Position numbers and translations under genes: made by a program. A stretch of DNA of 64,000 bases from Candidatus Mediterraneibacter excrementavium (GTDB taxonomy: Bacteria > Bacillota > Clostridia > Lachnospirales > Lachnospiraceae), in assembly GCA_019120275.1 (NCBI GenBank), contig DWVL01000078.1, forward strand, positions 1 to 64,000, given 5' to 3'. The notes under the pieces are model-generated. The model had not been told where the DNA came from. It saw only the letters and a list, made by a program, of their open reading frames with translations, and made no database searches. Positions 26,768-36,321 of this stretch are shown here, one piece after another. Position 1 is the stretch's first letter; each line of letters begins with the position of its first letter.

Positions 26768-28854
26768 TGAGTATGGAAGAGTATAAAGAACGCCATGTCC
26801 TGGCGGTTGACAGACTTCGCAATCTCGTTGCGGAAGAGACGGTGGGAGAGCGGTATCTGCCTTATTTTCAGGATGTGGCGATTTTTCTTCTGGAACTGGA
26901 GAATGTGCGCCGTAAGATCGACAGCGGGGCATGGGAGCATTACAGCATCGAAGAGATGAGAAGCATCAATGAGATCCTTTACAGTGATATCGATGGTGAT
27001 CATTATAAAAACAGCTGGGCAAATCCGGCTTTCGCCGCGGGCAGATTCGGACTGGAGCGAGGGCGGCTGCTGAGCATGCTGTATGCAGAGATGCGTTCGG
27101 GACTTCCATATGCGTTTGAAAACCGGATAGATTATCTGACGATCCTTTACGAGCTGTTTATCGAGGTTTATAACTGTTTTGAAAATGCGTATCGGGAAGG
27201 CGTGCAGGATGAAAAGGCAGATCCGGCTCCGGAGGCAAAGGAGATCCGGGATATCATTTACTGGTATGCCAGCGATTACTGTGACGTGTTCCTTGCGGAC
27301 CGGATCCTGGAACAGATCGATCCGGAGCGGTCTTTCGCCGCAGATCTGATCGAGCACGCAGATCTGGATGATGACCGGTATCTCTACCGGTTCGGTGAAT
27401 ACATTACGGAAAATGAACTGGGAACAGCGCATTATCTGCGCACGCTGCCGGAGGAGATCCTGCAGAAGATGGCGGACGTATATACGGAAGGATACCGGAT
27501 CGGTTTTGTAAATACCGGAAAAGATCTGTCGAAGAAGTCCGTGGTAAATATCCGCTACACACTTGGATTTGAAAAAGTTGTCCGGCTTGCCGTGGAAAAT
27601 TTCCGCAAAATGGGGCTGAAGCCGGTGATCTACCGGGCGGCATCAGGCGTGATCACGAAGCGGGAGCATCATAAGATCGGATACACCGGCGCGATCCCGA
27701 ACTGGCAGTACGAATACGACCACCGGCAGGACCAGGCGCTCTTTATGGATAAGCGTTATATCGAGCGCAGGCTGGAAGTGCTTCGGACGGTCTATGAACA
27801 GCATCGGGAGATGGCGGCGCAGTTTGCAGGTCCTGCAGTCATGGAGACATTCGGAGAGAAGCCCTTCTCGCCGGAATCGGTCCCGGAGGCTCCGGCATAT
27901 ACCGCAGAGCAGAAAGAACTGGCCGTGCAGTATGACAGCCGTTCAGGGCAGATCACCAATGAATATATCCGGGGGGATGAGCGGAGCTTTACGATCATTG
28001 CCTGGCCGGTGCCGGAGATCGGAGAAAAATATGAGGAGATCTTTGGTGAAGTGATCCGGATCAATACGCTGGATGCGAAACTTTATGAGAAGGTGCAGCA
28101 GACGCTCATTGACGCGCTGGACCAGGGGGAATATGTCCATGTGACCGGGAAAGGGACAAACCGGACAGATCTTACGGTCAGGCTTTTCCGGCTGAATGAA
28201 CCGTCGAAAGAGACGATCTTTGAAAACTGCGTGGCGGACGTCAATATCCCGGTGGGCGAGGTATTTACTTCACCGGTGCTGGAAGGCACGACGGGCGTGC
28301 TCCACGTGAGCCGGGTATTTCTTGAGGGACTGGAGTACCGGGATCTGGAGCTGCGTTTTGCAGACGGGATGATCACGGATTACGGCTGCGGCAATTTCGA
28401 TGACCCGGAAGAGGGGAAGAAGTACGTGGCGGACAATGTATTGAAAGGCCACAGATCCCTGCCGCTCGGCGAGTTCGCCATCGGCACGAACACGACGGCG
28501 TACGTGGCGGGGAGACGGTACGGCATGGAAGACAAGATGCCCATCCTGATCGCGGAAAAGACCGGGCCCCATTTCGCGGTGGGAGATACCTGCTATTCCT
28601 GGAGCGAGGATATCCGGGTATACAATCCCAATGGAAAAGAGATCGTGGCGAAGGATAATTCGGTTTCCCTGAACCGGAAGACAGACCTGTCAAAGGCGTA
28701 TCTGAACTGCCATACAGATATAACCATACCTTATGATGAATTAGAAGAAATAAGTGTAGTGACAAAAGAAGGGAAACACATTATACTTATTAAAGACGGA
28801 AGGTTTATACTGCCGGGAACGGAGGTTTTAAACGAACCGCTGGAAGATATGTGA
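26767..28854 (+). CDS. M29-family aminopeptidase with large N-terminal extension
   Basis: C-terminal GTTGVLHVSRVFLEGLEYRDLELRFADGMITDYGC, GHRSLPLGEFAIGTNT, KTGPHFAVGDTCYSW match M29 (AmpS/PepS). Start MSMEEYKERH at 26767; the track's 5' extension is out-of-frame read-through of the DUF6142 gene. Confidence 0.8.
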   Translation: MSMEEYKERHVLAVDRLRNLVAEETVGERYLPYFQDVAIFLLELENVRRKIDSGAWEHYSIEEMRSINEILYSDIDGDHYKNSWANPAFAAGRFGLERGRLLSMLYAEMRSGLPYAFENRIDYLTILYELFIEVYNCFENAYREGVQDEKADPAPEAKEIRDIIYWYASDYCDVFLADRILEQIDPERSFAADLIEHADLDDDRYLYRFGEYITENELGTAHYLRTLPEEILQKMADVYTEGYRIGFVNTGKDLSKKSVVNIRYTLGFEKVVRLAVENFRKMGLKPVIYRAASGVITKREHHKIGYTGAIPNWQYEYDHRQDQALFMDKRYIERRLEVLRTVYEQHREMAAQFAGPAVMETFGEKPFSPESVPEAPAYTAEQKELAVQYDSRSGQITNEYIRGDERSFTIIAWPVPEIGEKYEEIFGEVIRINTLDAKLYEKVQQTLIDALDQGEYVHVTGKGTNRTDLTVRLFRLNEPSKETIFENCVADVNIPVGEVFTSPVLEGTTGVLHVSRVFLEGLEYRDLELRFADGMITDYGCGNFDDPEEGKKYVADNVLKGHRSLPLGEFAIGTNTTAYVAGRRYGMEDKMPILIAEKTGPHFAVGDTCYSWSEDIRVYNPNGKEIVAKDNSVSLNRKTDLSKAYLNCHTDITIPYDELEEISVVTKEGKHIILIKDGRFILPGTEVLNEPLEDM

Positions 28855-28889
28855 CAGACAGATCGACAGACCATTTATAAGGAGGAATT

Positions 28890-29405
28890 ATGATGCCAAA
28901 AGTAGCAATCGTTATGGGCAGCGACTCGGACCTGAAGGTGATGAGCAAGGCTGCATCAATGCTTGAGAAGCTGGGGATCGACTATGAAATGACGATCATT
29001 TCCGCGCATCGTATGCCGGATACATTTTTTGAATGGGCCAAAGGAGCAGAGGACAGAGGCGTGAAAGTTATCATCGCAGGAGCGGGCATGGCGGCCCATC
29101 TTCCGGGAATGTGCGCAGCGCTCTTCCCGATGCCGGTGATCGGCGTGCCGATGTCCGGAAAGAACCTGGACGGAATGGATGCACTTTATTCGATCGTACA
29201 GATGCCGCCGGGAATCCCGGTAGCTACAGTGGCCATCGACGGCGGTATGAATGCAGCGATCCTGGCAGCAAAGATCCTTGCTGTATCAGATCCGGAGCTT
29301 CTCGGGAAGCTGAAAGATTATTCCGCGGAGATGAAGGCCGGCGTTCAGGCGAAAGCCGACAAACTGCATGAGATCGGATATGAAGCGTATATTAACCAGA
29401 AATAA
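28890..29405 (+). CDS. purE: 5-(carboxyamino)imidazole ribonucleotide mutase
   Basis: VAIVMGSDSDLKVMSKAASML, ISAHRMPD, GAGMAAHLPGM. Confidence 0.97.
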   Translation: MMPKVAIVMGSDSDLKVMSKAASMLEKLGIDYEMTIISAHRMPDTFFEWAKGAEDRGVKVIIAGAGMAAHLPGMCAALFPMPVIGVPMSGKNLDGMDALYSIVQMPPGIPVATVAIDGGMNAAILAAKILAVSDPELLGKLKDYSAEMKAGVQAKADKLHEIGYEAYINQK

Positions 29406-29423
29406 TAAACAGGAGATCACAGA

Positions 29424-30449
29424 ATGGATTATAAGAAAGCAGGCGTCGATATCGAGGCCGGATACAGATCAGTAGAGTTGATGAAAGAGCATGTGAAGAA
29501 GACCATGCGTCCGGAGGTCCTTGGCGGGCTGGGCGGATTCTCAGGCGCTTTTTCACTTGCCGGGATAAAAGAGATGGAAGATCCCGTACTTCTGTCCGGC
29601 ACGGACGGATGCGGCACGAAGGTGAAGATCGCCATGCTCATGGACAAACATGACACGATCGGCATCGACGCGGTTGCAATGTGTGTAAATGATATCGCAT
29701 GCGCGGGCGGAGAGCCGCTGTTCTTCCTTGATTATATTGCATGCGGCAAAAATGAGCCGGAGAAGATCGCGGACATCGTGAAAGGCGTGGCCGAGGGATG
29801 CCTTCAGTCCGGCGCGGCGCTGATCGGCGGCGAGACGGCGGAGCATCCGGGCATGATGGAGCCGGACGAGTACGATCTGGCAGGCTTCGCAGTGGGCGTC
29901 TGCGACCGCAAAGAGATGATCACGGGTGAGAACCTGAAAGCCGGGGACGTTCTGATCGGTATGGCGTCTTCAGGCATCCACAGCAACGGATACTCCCTCG
30001 TGCGGAAAGTGTTCCGCATGGAGCGGGAGGCGCTGGATACGTATTATGACTGCCTCGGCTGTACGCTGGGCGAGGCGCTGCTCGTGCCGACGCGCATTTA
30101 TGTGAAAGCGTTAAAGAGCATCAAGGACGCCGGTGTGACGGTGAAAGCCTGCAGCCATATTACAGGCGGCGGATTCTATGAGAACGTGCCGCGTATGTTA
30201 AAAGAGGGAACGAAGGCTGTTATTAAGAAAGACAGCTACCCGATCCCGCCGATCTTTGAAATGCTTGCGAAGGACGGTGATATCGCGGAGCAGATGATGT
30301 ACAATACCTTTAACATGGGACTCGGCATGATCGTGGCCGTGGATGAGGCGGATGCAGACCGCGCCATGGAAGCGATCCGTGCTGCCGGAGATGCGCCGTA
30401 CATCGTAGGGCACATCGAGGCGGGAGACAAAGGAGTAGAATTATGTTAA
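29424..30449 (+). CDS. purM: Phosphoribosylformylglycinamidine cyclo-ligase
   Basis: MDYKKAGVDIEAGYRSVELMK, LLSGTDGCGTKVKIA, LIGGETAEHPGMM. Confidence 0.97.
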   Translation: MDYKKAGVDIEAGYRSVELMKEHVKKTMRPEVLGGLGGFSGAFSLAGIKEMEDPVLLSGTDGCGTKVKIAMLMDKHDTIGIDAVAMCVNDIACAGGEPLFFLDYIACGKNEPEKIADIVKGVAEGCLQSGAALIGGETAEHPGMMEPDEYDLAGFAVGVCDRKEMITGENLKAGDVLIGMASSGIHSNGYSLVRKVFRMEREALDTYYDCLGCTLGEALLVPTRIYVKALKSIKDAGVTVKACSHITGGGFYENVPRMLKEGTKAVIKKDSYPIPPIFEMLAKDGDIAEQMMYNTFNMGLGMIVAVDEADADRAMEAIRAAGDAPYIVGHIEAGDKGVELC

Positions 30450-31102
30450 ACAATACATGCGCAGCGGGAACTAAACCGCTGCGTGTACTTGTCATGGTGT
30501 CCGGCGGCGGAACGAATCTGCAGGCCATCATCGACCGGGTAAAAGACGGAACGATCACAAACACGGAGATCGTGGGCGTGATCAGCAACAATAAAAATGC
30601 CTATGCACTGACGAGGGCCGAAGAAAACGAGATCCCGTCTCTGTGCATATCTCCGAAGGATTTTGAGACAAGGGGAATCTTCAACGGGAAACTCCTGGAG
30701 GCGGTGGAGAGCTTTGAGCCGGATCTGGTCGTGCTGGCCGGATTCCTGGTGGTGATCCCGCCGGAAATGATCCGGAAATACGAGAACCGCATGATCAACA
30801 TCCATCCATCGCTGATCCCGTCTTTCTGTGGAAAAGGCTATTACGGGCTGAAAGTGCATGAAGCCGCTCTGGAGCGCGGGGTCAAAGTGGTCGGCGCGAC
30901 CGTGCATTTCGTGGATGAAGGTACGGATACCGGCCCAATCATCCTGCAGAAAGCGGTGGAGGTACAGCAGGGGGATACCCCGGAAGTCCTGCAGCGCCGG
31001 GTGATGGAACAGGCGGAGTGGAAGATCCTTCCCCGTGCGATCGACCTGATCGCCAACGGGAAAGTCAGGGTGGAAGACCACAGAACCGTGATTGAACAGT
31101 GA
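30443..31102 (+). CDS. purN: Phosphoribosylglycinamide formyltransferase
   Basis: LVMVSGGGTNLQAIID, VLAGFLVVIPPEMI, NIHPSLIPSFCGKGYYG. Confidence 0.97.
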   Translation: MLNNTCAAGTKPLRVLVMVSGGGTNLQAIIDRVKDGTITNTEIVGVISNNKNAYALTRAEENEIPSLCISPKDFETRGIFNGKLLEAVESFEPDLVVLAGFLVVIPPEMIRKYENRMINIHPSLIPSFCGKGYYGLKVHEAALERGVKVVGATVHFVDEGTDTGPIILQKAVEVQQGDTPEVLQRRVMEQAEWKILPRAIDLIANGKVRVEDHRTVIEQ

Positions 31103-31118
31103 CAGAGGAGGATAAGAA

Positions 31119-32390
31119 ATGAAAGTACTGATCGTAGGAAGCGGCGGAAGAGAGCATGCCATCGCAGCAAGCGTGGCAAAGAGCCCGAAAGCGGATAAGA
31201 TCTGGTGTGCGCCGGGCAATGCCGGGATCGCAGAGTATGCAGAGTGCGTGGACATCGGCGCTATGGAGTTTGATAAACTGGCGGCATTTGCAAAGGAAAA
31301 CGGAGTGGATCTGTGCATCGTCGGCATGGATGACCCGCTGGTGGGCGGCCTGGTGGACGTTATGGAAGAGGCCGGCATCCGCACCTTCGGACCGAAGAAA
31401 AACGCGGCGATCCTGGAAGGGTCAAAGGCATTTTCCAAGGATCTGATGAAGAAATACAACATCCCGACGGCTGCCTATGAGAACTTTACAGATCCGGATG
31501 CAGCGATCGCCTATCTGGAGACGGCAAAGTTCCCGATCGTCCTTAAAGCAGACGGCCTCGCACTCGGAAAAGGGGTGCTGATCTGCCAGAACTTTGAAGA
31601 GGCAAAAGAAGGCGTGAAGACGATCATGCTGGATAAGAAGTTCGGCACAGCCGGAAACGAGATGGTCATTGAAGAATTCATGACCGGGCGCGAAGTGTCC
31701 GTGCTTTCATTCGTAGACGGTAAGACCATTAAGACCATGACCAGCGCGCAGGACCACAAACGGGCCGGCGACGGCGACACAGGCCTGAATACCGGCGGTA
31801 TGGGAACATTTTCCCCAAGCCCGTTCTACACGAAAGAAGTGGAAGAATTCTGTGAGAAATATATTTACCAGCCTACGGTTGACGCGATGGCTGCAGAGGG
31901 GCGTCCGTTCAGGGGCGTGATCTTCTTCGGACTGATGCTGACGGCGGACGGCCCGAAAGTGCTGGAATACAATGCCCGCTTCGGGGATCCGGAGGCGCAG
32001 GTGGTGCTGCCGCGCATGAAAAATGACATCATCGATGTGGTTGAGGCGTGCATCGACGGAACGCTGGACCAGATTGACCTTCAGTTCGAGGATAACGCGG
32101 CAGTGTGCGTCGTCCTCGCATCGGACGGCTATCCGGTAAAATACGACAAAGGCTTCCCGATCGCCGGTCTGGACGAGTTTAAAAAGCATGAGGGGTATTA
32201 CTGCTTCCATGCCGGAACAAAGTTCGACAACGGGCAGATCGTGACAAACGGCGGCCGCGTGCTTGGCGTCACCGCAAAGGGAAAAGACCTGAAGGAAGCC
32301 AGAAAGAACGCCTATGCCGCGACAGAGTGGGTGCAGTTTGAGAACAAGTACATGCGCCATGATATCGGAAAGGCAATCGACGAGGCGTAA
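31119..32390 (+). CDS. purD: Phosphoribosylamine-glycine ligase
   Basis: MKVLIVGSGGREHAIA, CAPGNAGIAEYAE, NTGGMGTFSPSPFY, EYNARFGDPEAQVVL. Confidence 0.97.
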   Translation: MKVLIVGSGGREHAIAASVAKSPKADKIWCAPGNAGIAEYAECVDIGAMEFDKLAAFAKENGVDLCIVGMDDPLVGGLVDVMEEAGIRTFGPKKNAAILEGSKAFSKDLMKKYNIPTAAYENFTDPDAAIAYLETAKFPIVLKADGLALGKGVLICQNFEEAKEGVKTIMLDKKFGTAGNEMVIEEFMTGREVSVLSFVDGKTIKTMTSAQDHKRAGDGDTGLNTGGMGTFSPSPFYTKEVEEFCEKYIYQPTVDAMAAEGRPFRGVIFFGLMLTADGPKVLEYNARFGDPEAQVVLPRMKNDIIDVVEACIDGTLDQIDLQFEDNAAVCVVLASDGYPVKYDKGFPIAGLDEFKKHEGYYCFHAGTKFDNGQIVTNGGRVLGVTAKGKDLKEARKNAYAATEWVQFENKYMRHDIGKAIDEA

Positions 32391-32442
32391 CCTGCTGCGG
32401 CAAGAGGTATTTCAGAGTTAGTACGATAATTGAGAGAATAAG

Positions 32443-32484
32443 CGGAGCACGGATATCAGACAGGTATCCGTGCTCCGTTAGTTT
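32443..32484 (+). terminator. Rho-independent terminator of the pur operon
   Basis: cggagcacggatatc ... gtatccgtgctccg (32464-32477) then gtttttcc. Confidence 0.75.
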
Positions 32485-32615
32485 TTCCGGTGATTTACCG
32501 GTTGCGTCCGTAAATGCGACAGTACACGTCTTCGGTCTTGTTATTTCGCTGAAAATATATACAATATGTCTATATGATTTGTGCAGAAAAGCGGAAGAGA
32601 TAAAGGAGGATGGGG

Positions 32616-34991
32616 ATGGAAAGGAAATCTCTGAATAAAGACTGGCTCTGTTATGAGACCGGAAAGCGGGAAGAGGCATTTGCCATTGATGTACCACATG
32701 ATGCGATGCTGCTGGATCCGAAGAGTGAGAACAGTCCGGGCGGTGTGAATAACGGATGGATCGATGCCCGGGATTACAGCTATGAGAAGACGCTGGACGT
32801 GCCGGAAGACTGGAAAGGCGGAAAGCTTCTGCTGGAGTTTGAGGGCGTTTACCGCAAGGCCACGGTATCGGTCAACGGAGAGAAGGCGGCATATCATGAT
32901 TACGGGTATACCGGGTTTTATGCCGATATAACAGACCTTGTTTCATACGGCGGCGGGAATCAGATCCGGGTGGATGTGGTCAACCACGACCAGCCGAACT
33001 GCCGGTGGTATTCGGGAACCGGGATCTACAGACCGGTCTGGCTGTGGGTCCTGCCGGAGAAACACGTCCTGCCGGACGGAATCCGGGTTACGACTCTGGA
33101 CTGGGAGTCCCGTAAAGTGCAGGTTGAAGTGCAGACAAGTGCGGACGGAGAAGTCCTTGCAGAGATCCTTGGTCGGGATCAGGTGATCGCTTCGCAGAGC
33201 GGAACCTGTGAAAAAGGGCGCTGTAGATGGGAATTCTCTCTCCCGGAGGCGGAACTGTGGTCTCCGGAAAATCCGAAGCTCTATACCTGCCGGGTTACAT
33301 TCGGGGAAGATGTGCAGGAAGTCCGCTTCGGGATCCGCACGGTAGCGTGCACGCCGGAAGAGGGATTCTGCATCAACGGGAAGCGCGTCATCCTGCGGGG
33401 CGCCTGCATCCATCACGACAACGGCCTGCTGGGGGCCTGCGCCTATGATTTCGCGGAGCGGAGAAAGATCCGGATCCTCCGGGAAAACGGGTACAACGCG
33501 ATCCGGAGCGCCCACAATCCCTGTTCAAAGGCGATGCTGGATTACTGTGATGAGACCGGTATGCTTGTGATGGACGAATACACGGACGGCTGGTATATCC
33601 ACAAGACGAAATATGACTATGCGGATGTGATCGAGCAGAATTACAAGCAGGATCTGGCGGATCTGGTGGCGAAGGACTACAACCATCCGTCAGTCGTGCT
33701 GTATTCTACGGGAAATGAAGTGTCCGAGACGGCTCAGCCAAAGGGCATCCGCCTGTGTGCGAACATGACGGAGCGGCTGCATGAGTTGGACGGGACCCGG
33801 CCGGTCACATGCGGCGTAAATATTTTCTTTAATTTCTTAAGCTCCATGGGCTTTGGCGTGTACAGCGACAAGAAAGCAGAACAGGCTGTCAAAGAAGTGA
33901 AAAAGAAAAAGGCCGTGGGCAGTGAATTCTTCAATAAGCTGGCCGGGCTTATGGGCGCAGACTTCATGAAATTCGGCGCGACCCTCTATCCCTGCGATGT
34001 GAAGACCAGGGACGCCTTTGCAAAGATGGACGTGGCCGGATACAATTACGGCATCAACCGGTATCTCCGGGATCTGAAGAAATATCCGGACCGCATCATC
34101 CTCGGCAGCGAGACATTCTGCTCGGATGCGTATCATTTCTGGCGGCTGGCCAATAAACACAAACGGATCATCGGTGATTTCGTGTGGGCCGGCATGGATT
34201 ACCTCGGGGAAGTAGGGATCGGCTCCTGGGAGTATAAGGATTACGCCTCCCGCTTCGACTGCGGGAAAGGCTGGGTGAGCGCGGGATCCGGACGGATCGA
34301 CCTGACAGGGAAGCCACTGGCTGAGATGGCGTTCACGCGGGTGGCTTTCGGGCTTCAGAAGATCGGCATGGGCGTCGTGCCTGTTGACCATACGGACAGT
34401 CCCCATTCCCCGTCTGCATGGAAGATGAGCAACGCGCTGGAGAGCTGGTCGTGGAACGGCTGCGAAGGCAAGGCGGCGAAAGTCGAAGTGTATGCGAGGG
34501 CGCACCATGTTTCCCTGTATGTGAACGGGAAGTGTGTGGGCACAAATGAGATGAAGAAGAACTGCATCACCACATTCCGGACCACATACGAGCCGGGAGA
34601 ACTGAAAGCGGTTTCTTTTAATGCGGAGGATAAGAAGATCGCCGAATGCATGCTGCATACGGCCGGTGACGAGACGGTGCTTACACTGGAGCCGGAACAG
34701 ACATCTGTAAAAGAGAATGATCTGCTCTATGTAAGAATGAAGTACACCGATAACGAGGGAACAGTCAAACCGCTTGCCCGCGGCGAGATCCGGGTAAAGG
34801 TGCAGGGAGGCAGGATCCTGGGCATCGGAAGCGCCTGCCCGTTCTGTGAGAAGAGCTACATCGGGGATACGGCGGACACCTATTACGGAGAAGCGCTCGT
34901 GATCATTCAGCCGGAAAAAGGACGGAAGATCGTGGTCGAGGCAGAGAGCCCGTATGGAAATGCAAAAGCAGAAGTGAAGAAGGTGAAATAA
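32616..34991 (+). CDS. GH2-family glycoside hydrolase (beta-galactosidase-like), copy 1
   Basis: RWYSGTGIYRPVWLW, GACIHHDNGLLGA, RSAHNPCSKAMLDYCDETGMLVMDE, YSTGNEVSE (acid/base), ILGSETFCSD (nucleophile). Confidence 0.9.
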   Translation: MERKSLNKDWLCYETGKREEAFAIDVPHDAMLLDPKSENSPGGVNNGWIDARDYSYEKTLDVPEDWKGGKLLLEFEGVYRKATVSVNGEKAAYHDYGYTGFYADITDLVSYGGGNQIRVDVVNHDQPNCRWYSGTGIYRPVWLWVLPEKHVLPDGIRVTTLDWESRKVQVEVQTSADGEVLAEILGRDQVIASQSGTCEKGRCRWEFSLPEAELWSPENPKLYTCRVTFGEDVQEVRFGIRTVACTPEEGFCINGKRVILRGACIHHDNGLLGACAYDFAERRKIRILRENGYNAIRSAHNPCSKAMLDYCDETGMLVMDEYTDGWYIHKTKYDYADVIEQNYKQDLADLVAKDYNHPSVVLYSTGNEVSETAQPKGIRLCANMTERLHELDGTRPVTCGVNIFFNFLSSMGFGVYSDKKAEQAVKEVKKKKAVGSEFFNKLAGLMGADFMKFGATLYPCDVKTRDAFAKMDVAGYNYGINRYLRDLKKYPDRIILGSETFCSDAYHFWRLANKHKRIIGDFVWAGMDYLGEVGIGSWEYKDYASRFDCGKGWVSAGSGRIDLTGKPLAEMAFTRVAFGLQKIGMGVVPVDHTDSPHSPSAWKMSNALESWSWNGCEGKAAKVEVYARAHHVSLYVNGKCVGTNEMKKNCITTFRTTYEPGELKAVSFNAEDKKIAECMLHTAGDETVLTLEPEQTSVKENDLLYVRMKYTDNEGTVKPLARGEIRVKVQGGRILGIGSACPFCEKSYIGDTADTYYGEALVIIQPEKGRKIVVEAESPYGNAKAEVKKVK

Positions 34992-36278
34992 ATGCAGGAT
35001 CAGAAAGAACCAGTGAAAAAGTATGATCTGCTGAATGCGGCGGTCATGGCCGTTGTCCTGGTTGTCGGGACTGCGGATATCGTGCGGTATATCATGCTCG
35101 GGGAGCCGGTGTCTCTGGTGACGATCTGCGTGATCGAGATCCTGTTTGCAGCTCTTTCGTATACCGTGTGGAAGACGGGGGCTTCGTGGCTGTTCCTGCC
35201 GGCTGCTGTCGGGGGCTTCGTCCTGTTTTTCAATATGACGCATTTCGAGACGACGATGTTTAATTCCGGGCTGCTCGTGCAGGCCATCGCATCGGCTGTG
35301 GGAGGCATATTCGGGACGGCCGGGCAGATCCGGAAGAAATATCCGCTCAGAAGACCTTCCTGGCCGGCGGTCATCGCCGGCGTTCTGACAGCGGTGCTGG
35401 CCCTGGGCGCATGGTGCGGGAATACGCTGTCGGCAAAAGGGGTGGAAAATGTGGCCCGCAGGTCCGTCTGGGCGGTCCCGGAGCAGTATGACGCACAGGA
35501 ATGCGATCAGCCGGGAACCGTAGAGGAACTGACCTATCAGACGAAAGCCTATGGGACGGACAGCCGGGACGTGGAGAAGAAGGCGCTCGTATATCTGCCG
35601 TACGGATACGATGAAAGCCAGTCATACAACATTCTCTATCTGATGCACGGGACAGGGGATGACGAGGAATACTGGCTGCGGACCCATCCGCAGAACAAGG
35701 TTATGGTCGACCAGATGATCGCCAGGGGCGATATCGACCCACTGATCATTGTAACGCCGACATTCTACGTGGAAGACGACTGTATGGACGATCTGGACCA
35801 GCTGACCTATTCTTTCAGGGAGGAACTGAGAAATGACCTGATGCCGGAAGTGGAGAGCCGGTATTCCACGTATGCGGAAACCTGTGATGAGCAGGGATTT
35901 ACGGAAAGCCGGGATCACCGGGCGTTCGCCGGGCTGTCCAGAGGGGCGGTGACAACGTACCATTCCGCACTGTGCGGAAGCCTGGATTACTTCTCCTGGT
36001 TCGGGACGTTCAGCGGCAGCAGGACGACGGCGGACTATTTTGCAGAAACGCTCCAGTCAGAAGCGTTCGCGGACTATCCGATCCATTATCTCTATGTGTC
36101 CAGCGGGAACTTTGATTTCGCGCTGCCCGGACAGATCCAGGATTACAAGGCGCTGCTGGAAACGGAGCCAAGGCTTGTGGAGGGTGTGAATACAAGTTTT
36201 GATGTCTATCCGATGCGGTATCATTCCATCGGGTCATGGCATCTGGCGCTGTATAATTATCTGCAGAAAATCTTTTAA
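34992..36278 (+). CDS. Polytopic membrane-anchored CE1/esterase-D-like carbohydrate esterase
   Basis: About five N-terminal TM segments, then KKALVYLPYGYDESQSYNILYLMHGTGDDEEYW...HRAFAGLSRGAVTTY (GLSRG nucleophile elbow). Confidence 0.8.
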   Translation: MQDQKEPVKKYDLLNAAVMAVVLVVGTADIVRYIMLGEPVSLVTICVIEILFAALSYTVWKTGASWLFLPAAVGGFVLFFNMTHFETTMFNSGLLVQAIASAVGGIFGTAGQIRKKYPLRRPSWPAVIAGVLTAVLALGAWCGNTLSAKGVENVARRSVWAVPEQYDAQECDQPGTVEELTYQTKAYGTDSRDVEKKALVYLPYGYDESQSYNILYLMHGTGDDEEYWLRTHPQNKVMVDQMIARGDIDPLIIVTPTFYVEDDCMDDLDQLTYSFREELRNDLMPEVESRYSTYAETCDEQGFTESRDHRAFAGLSRGAVTTYHSALCGSLDYFSWFGTFSGSRTTADYFAETLQSEAFADYPIHYLYVSSGNFDFALPGQIQDYKALLETEPRLVEGVNTSFDVYPMRYHSIGSWHLALYNYLQKIF

Positions 36279-36287
36279 ATAAAAAGT

Positions 36288-36318
36288 AAGAGGCAGGGGA
36301 TAAAACCTCTGCCTCTTA
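36288..36318. terminator. Hairpin between convergent genes (likely bidirectional terminator)
   Basis: aagaggcagggg / cctctgcctctt. Confidence 0.65.
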
Positions 36319-36321
36319 TGC

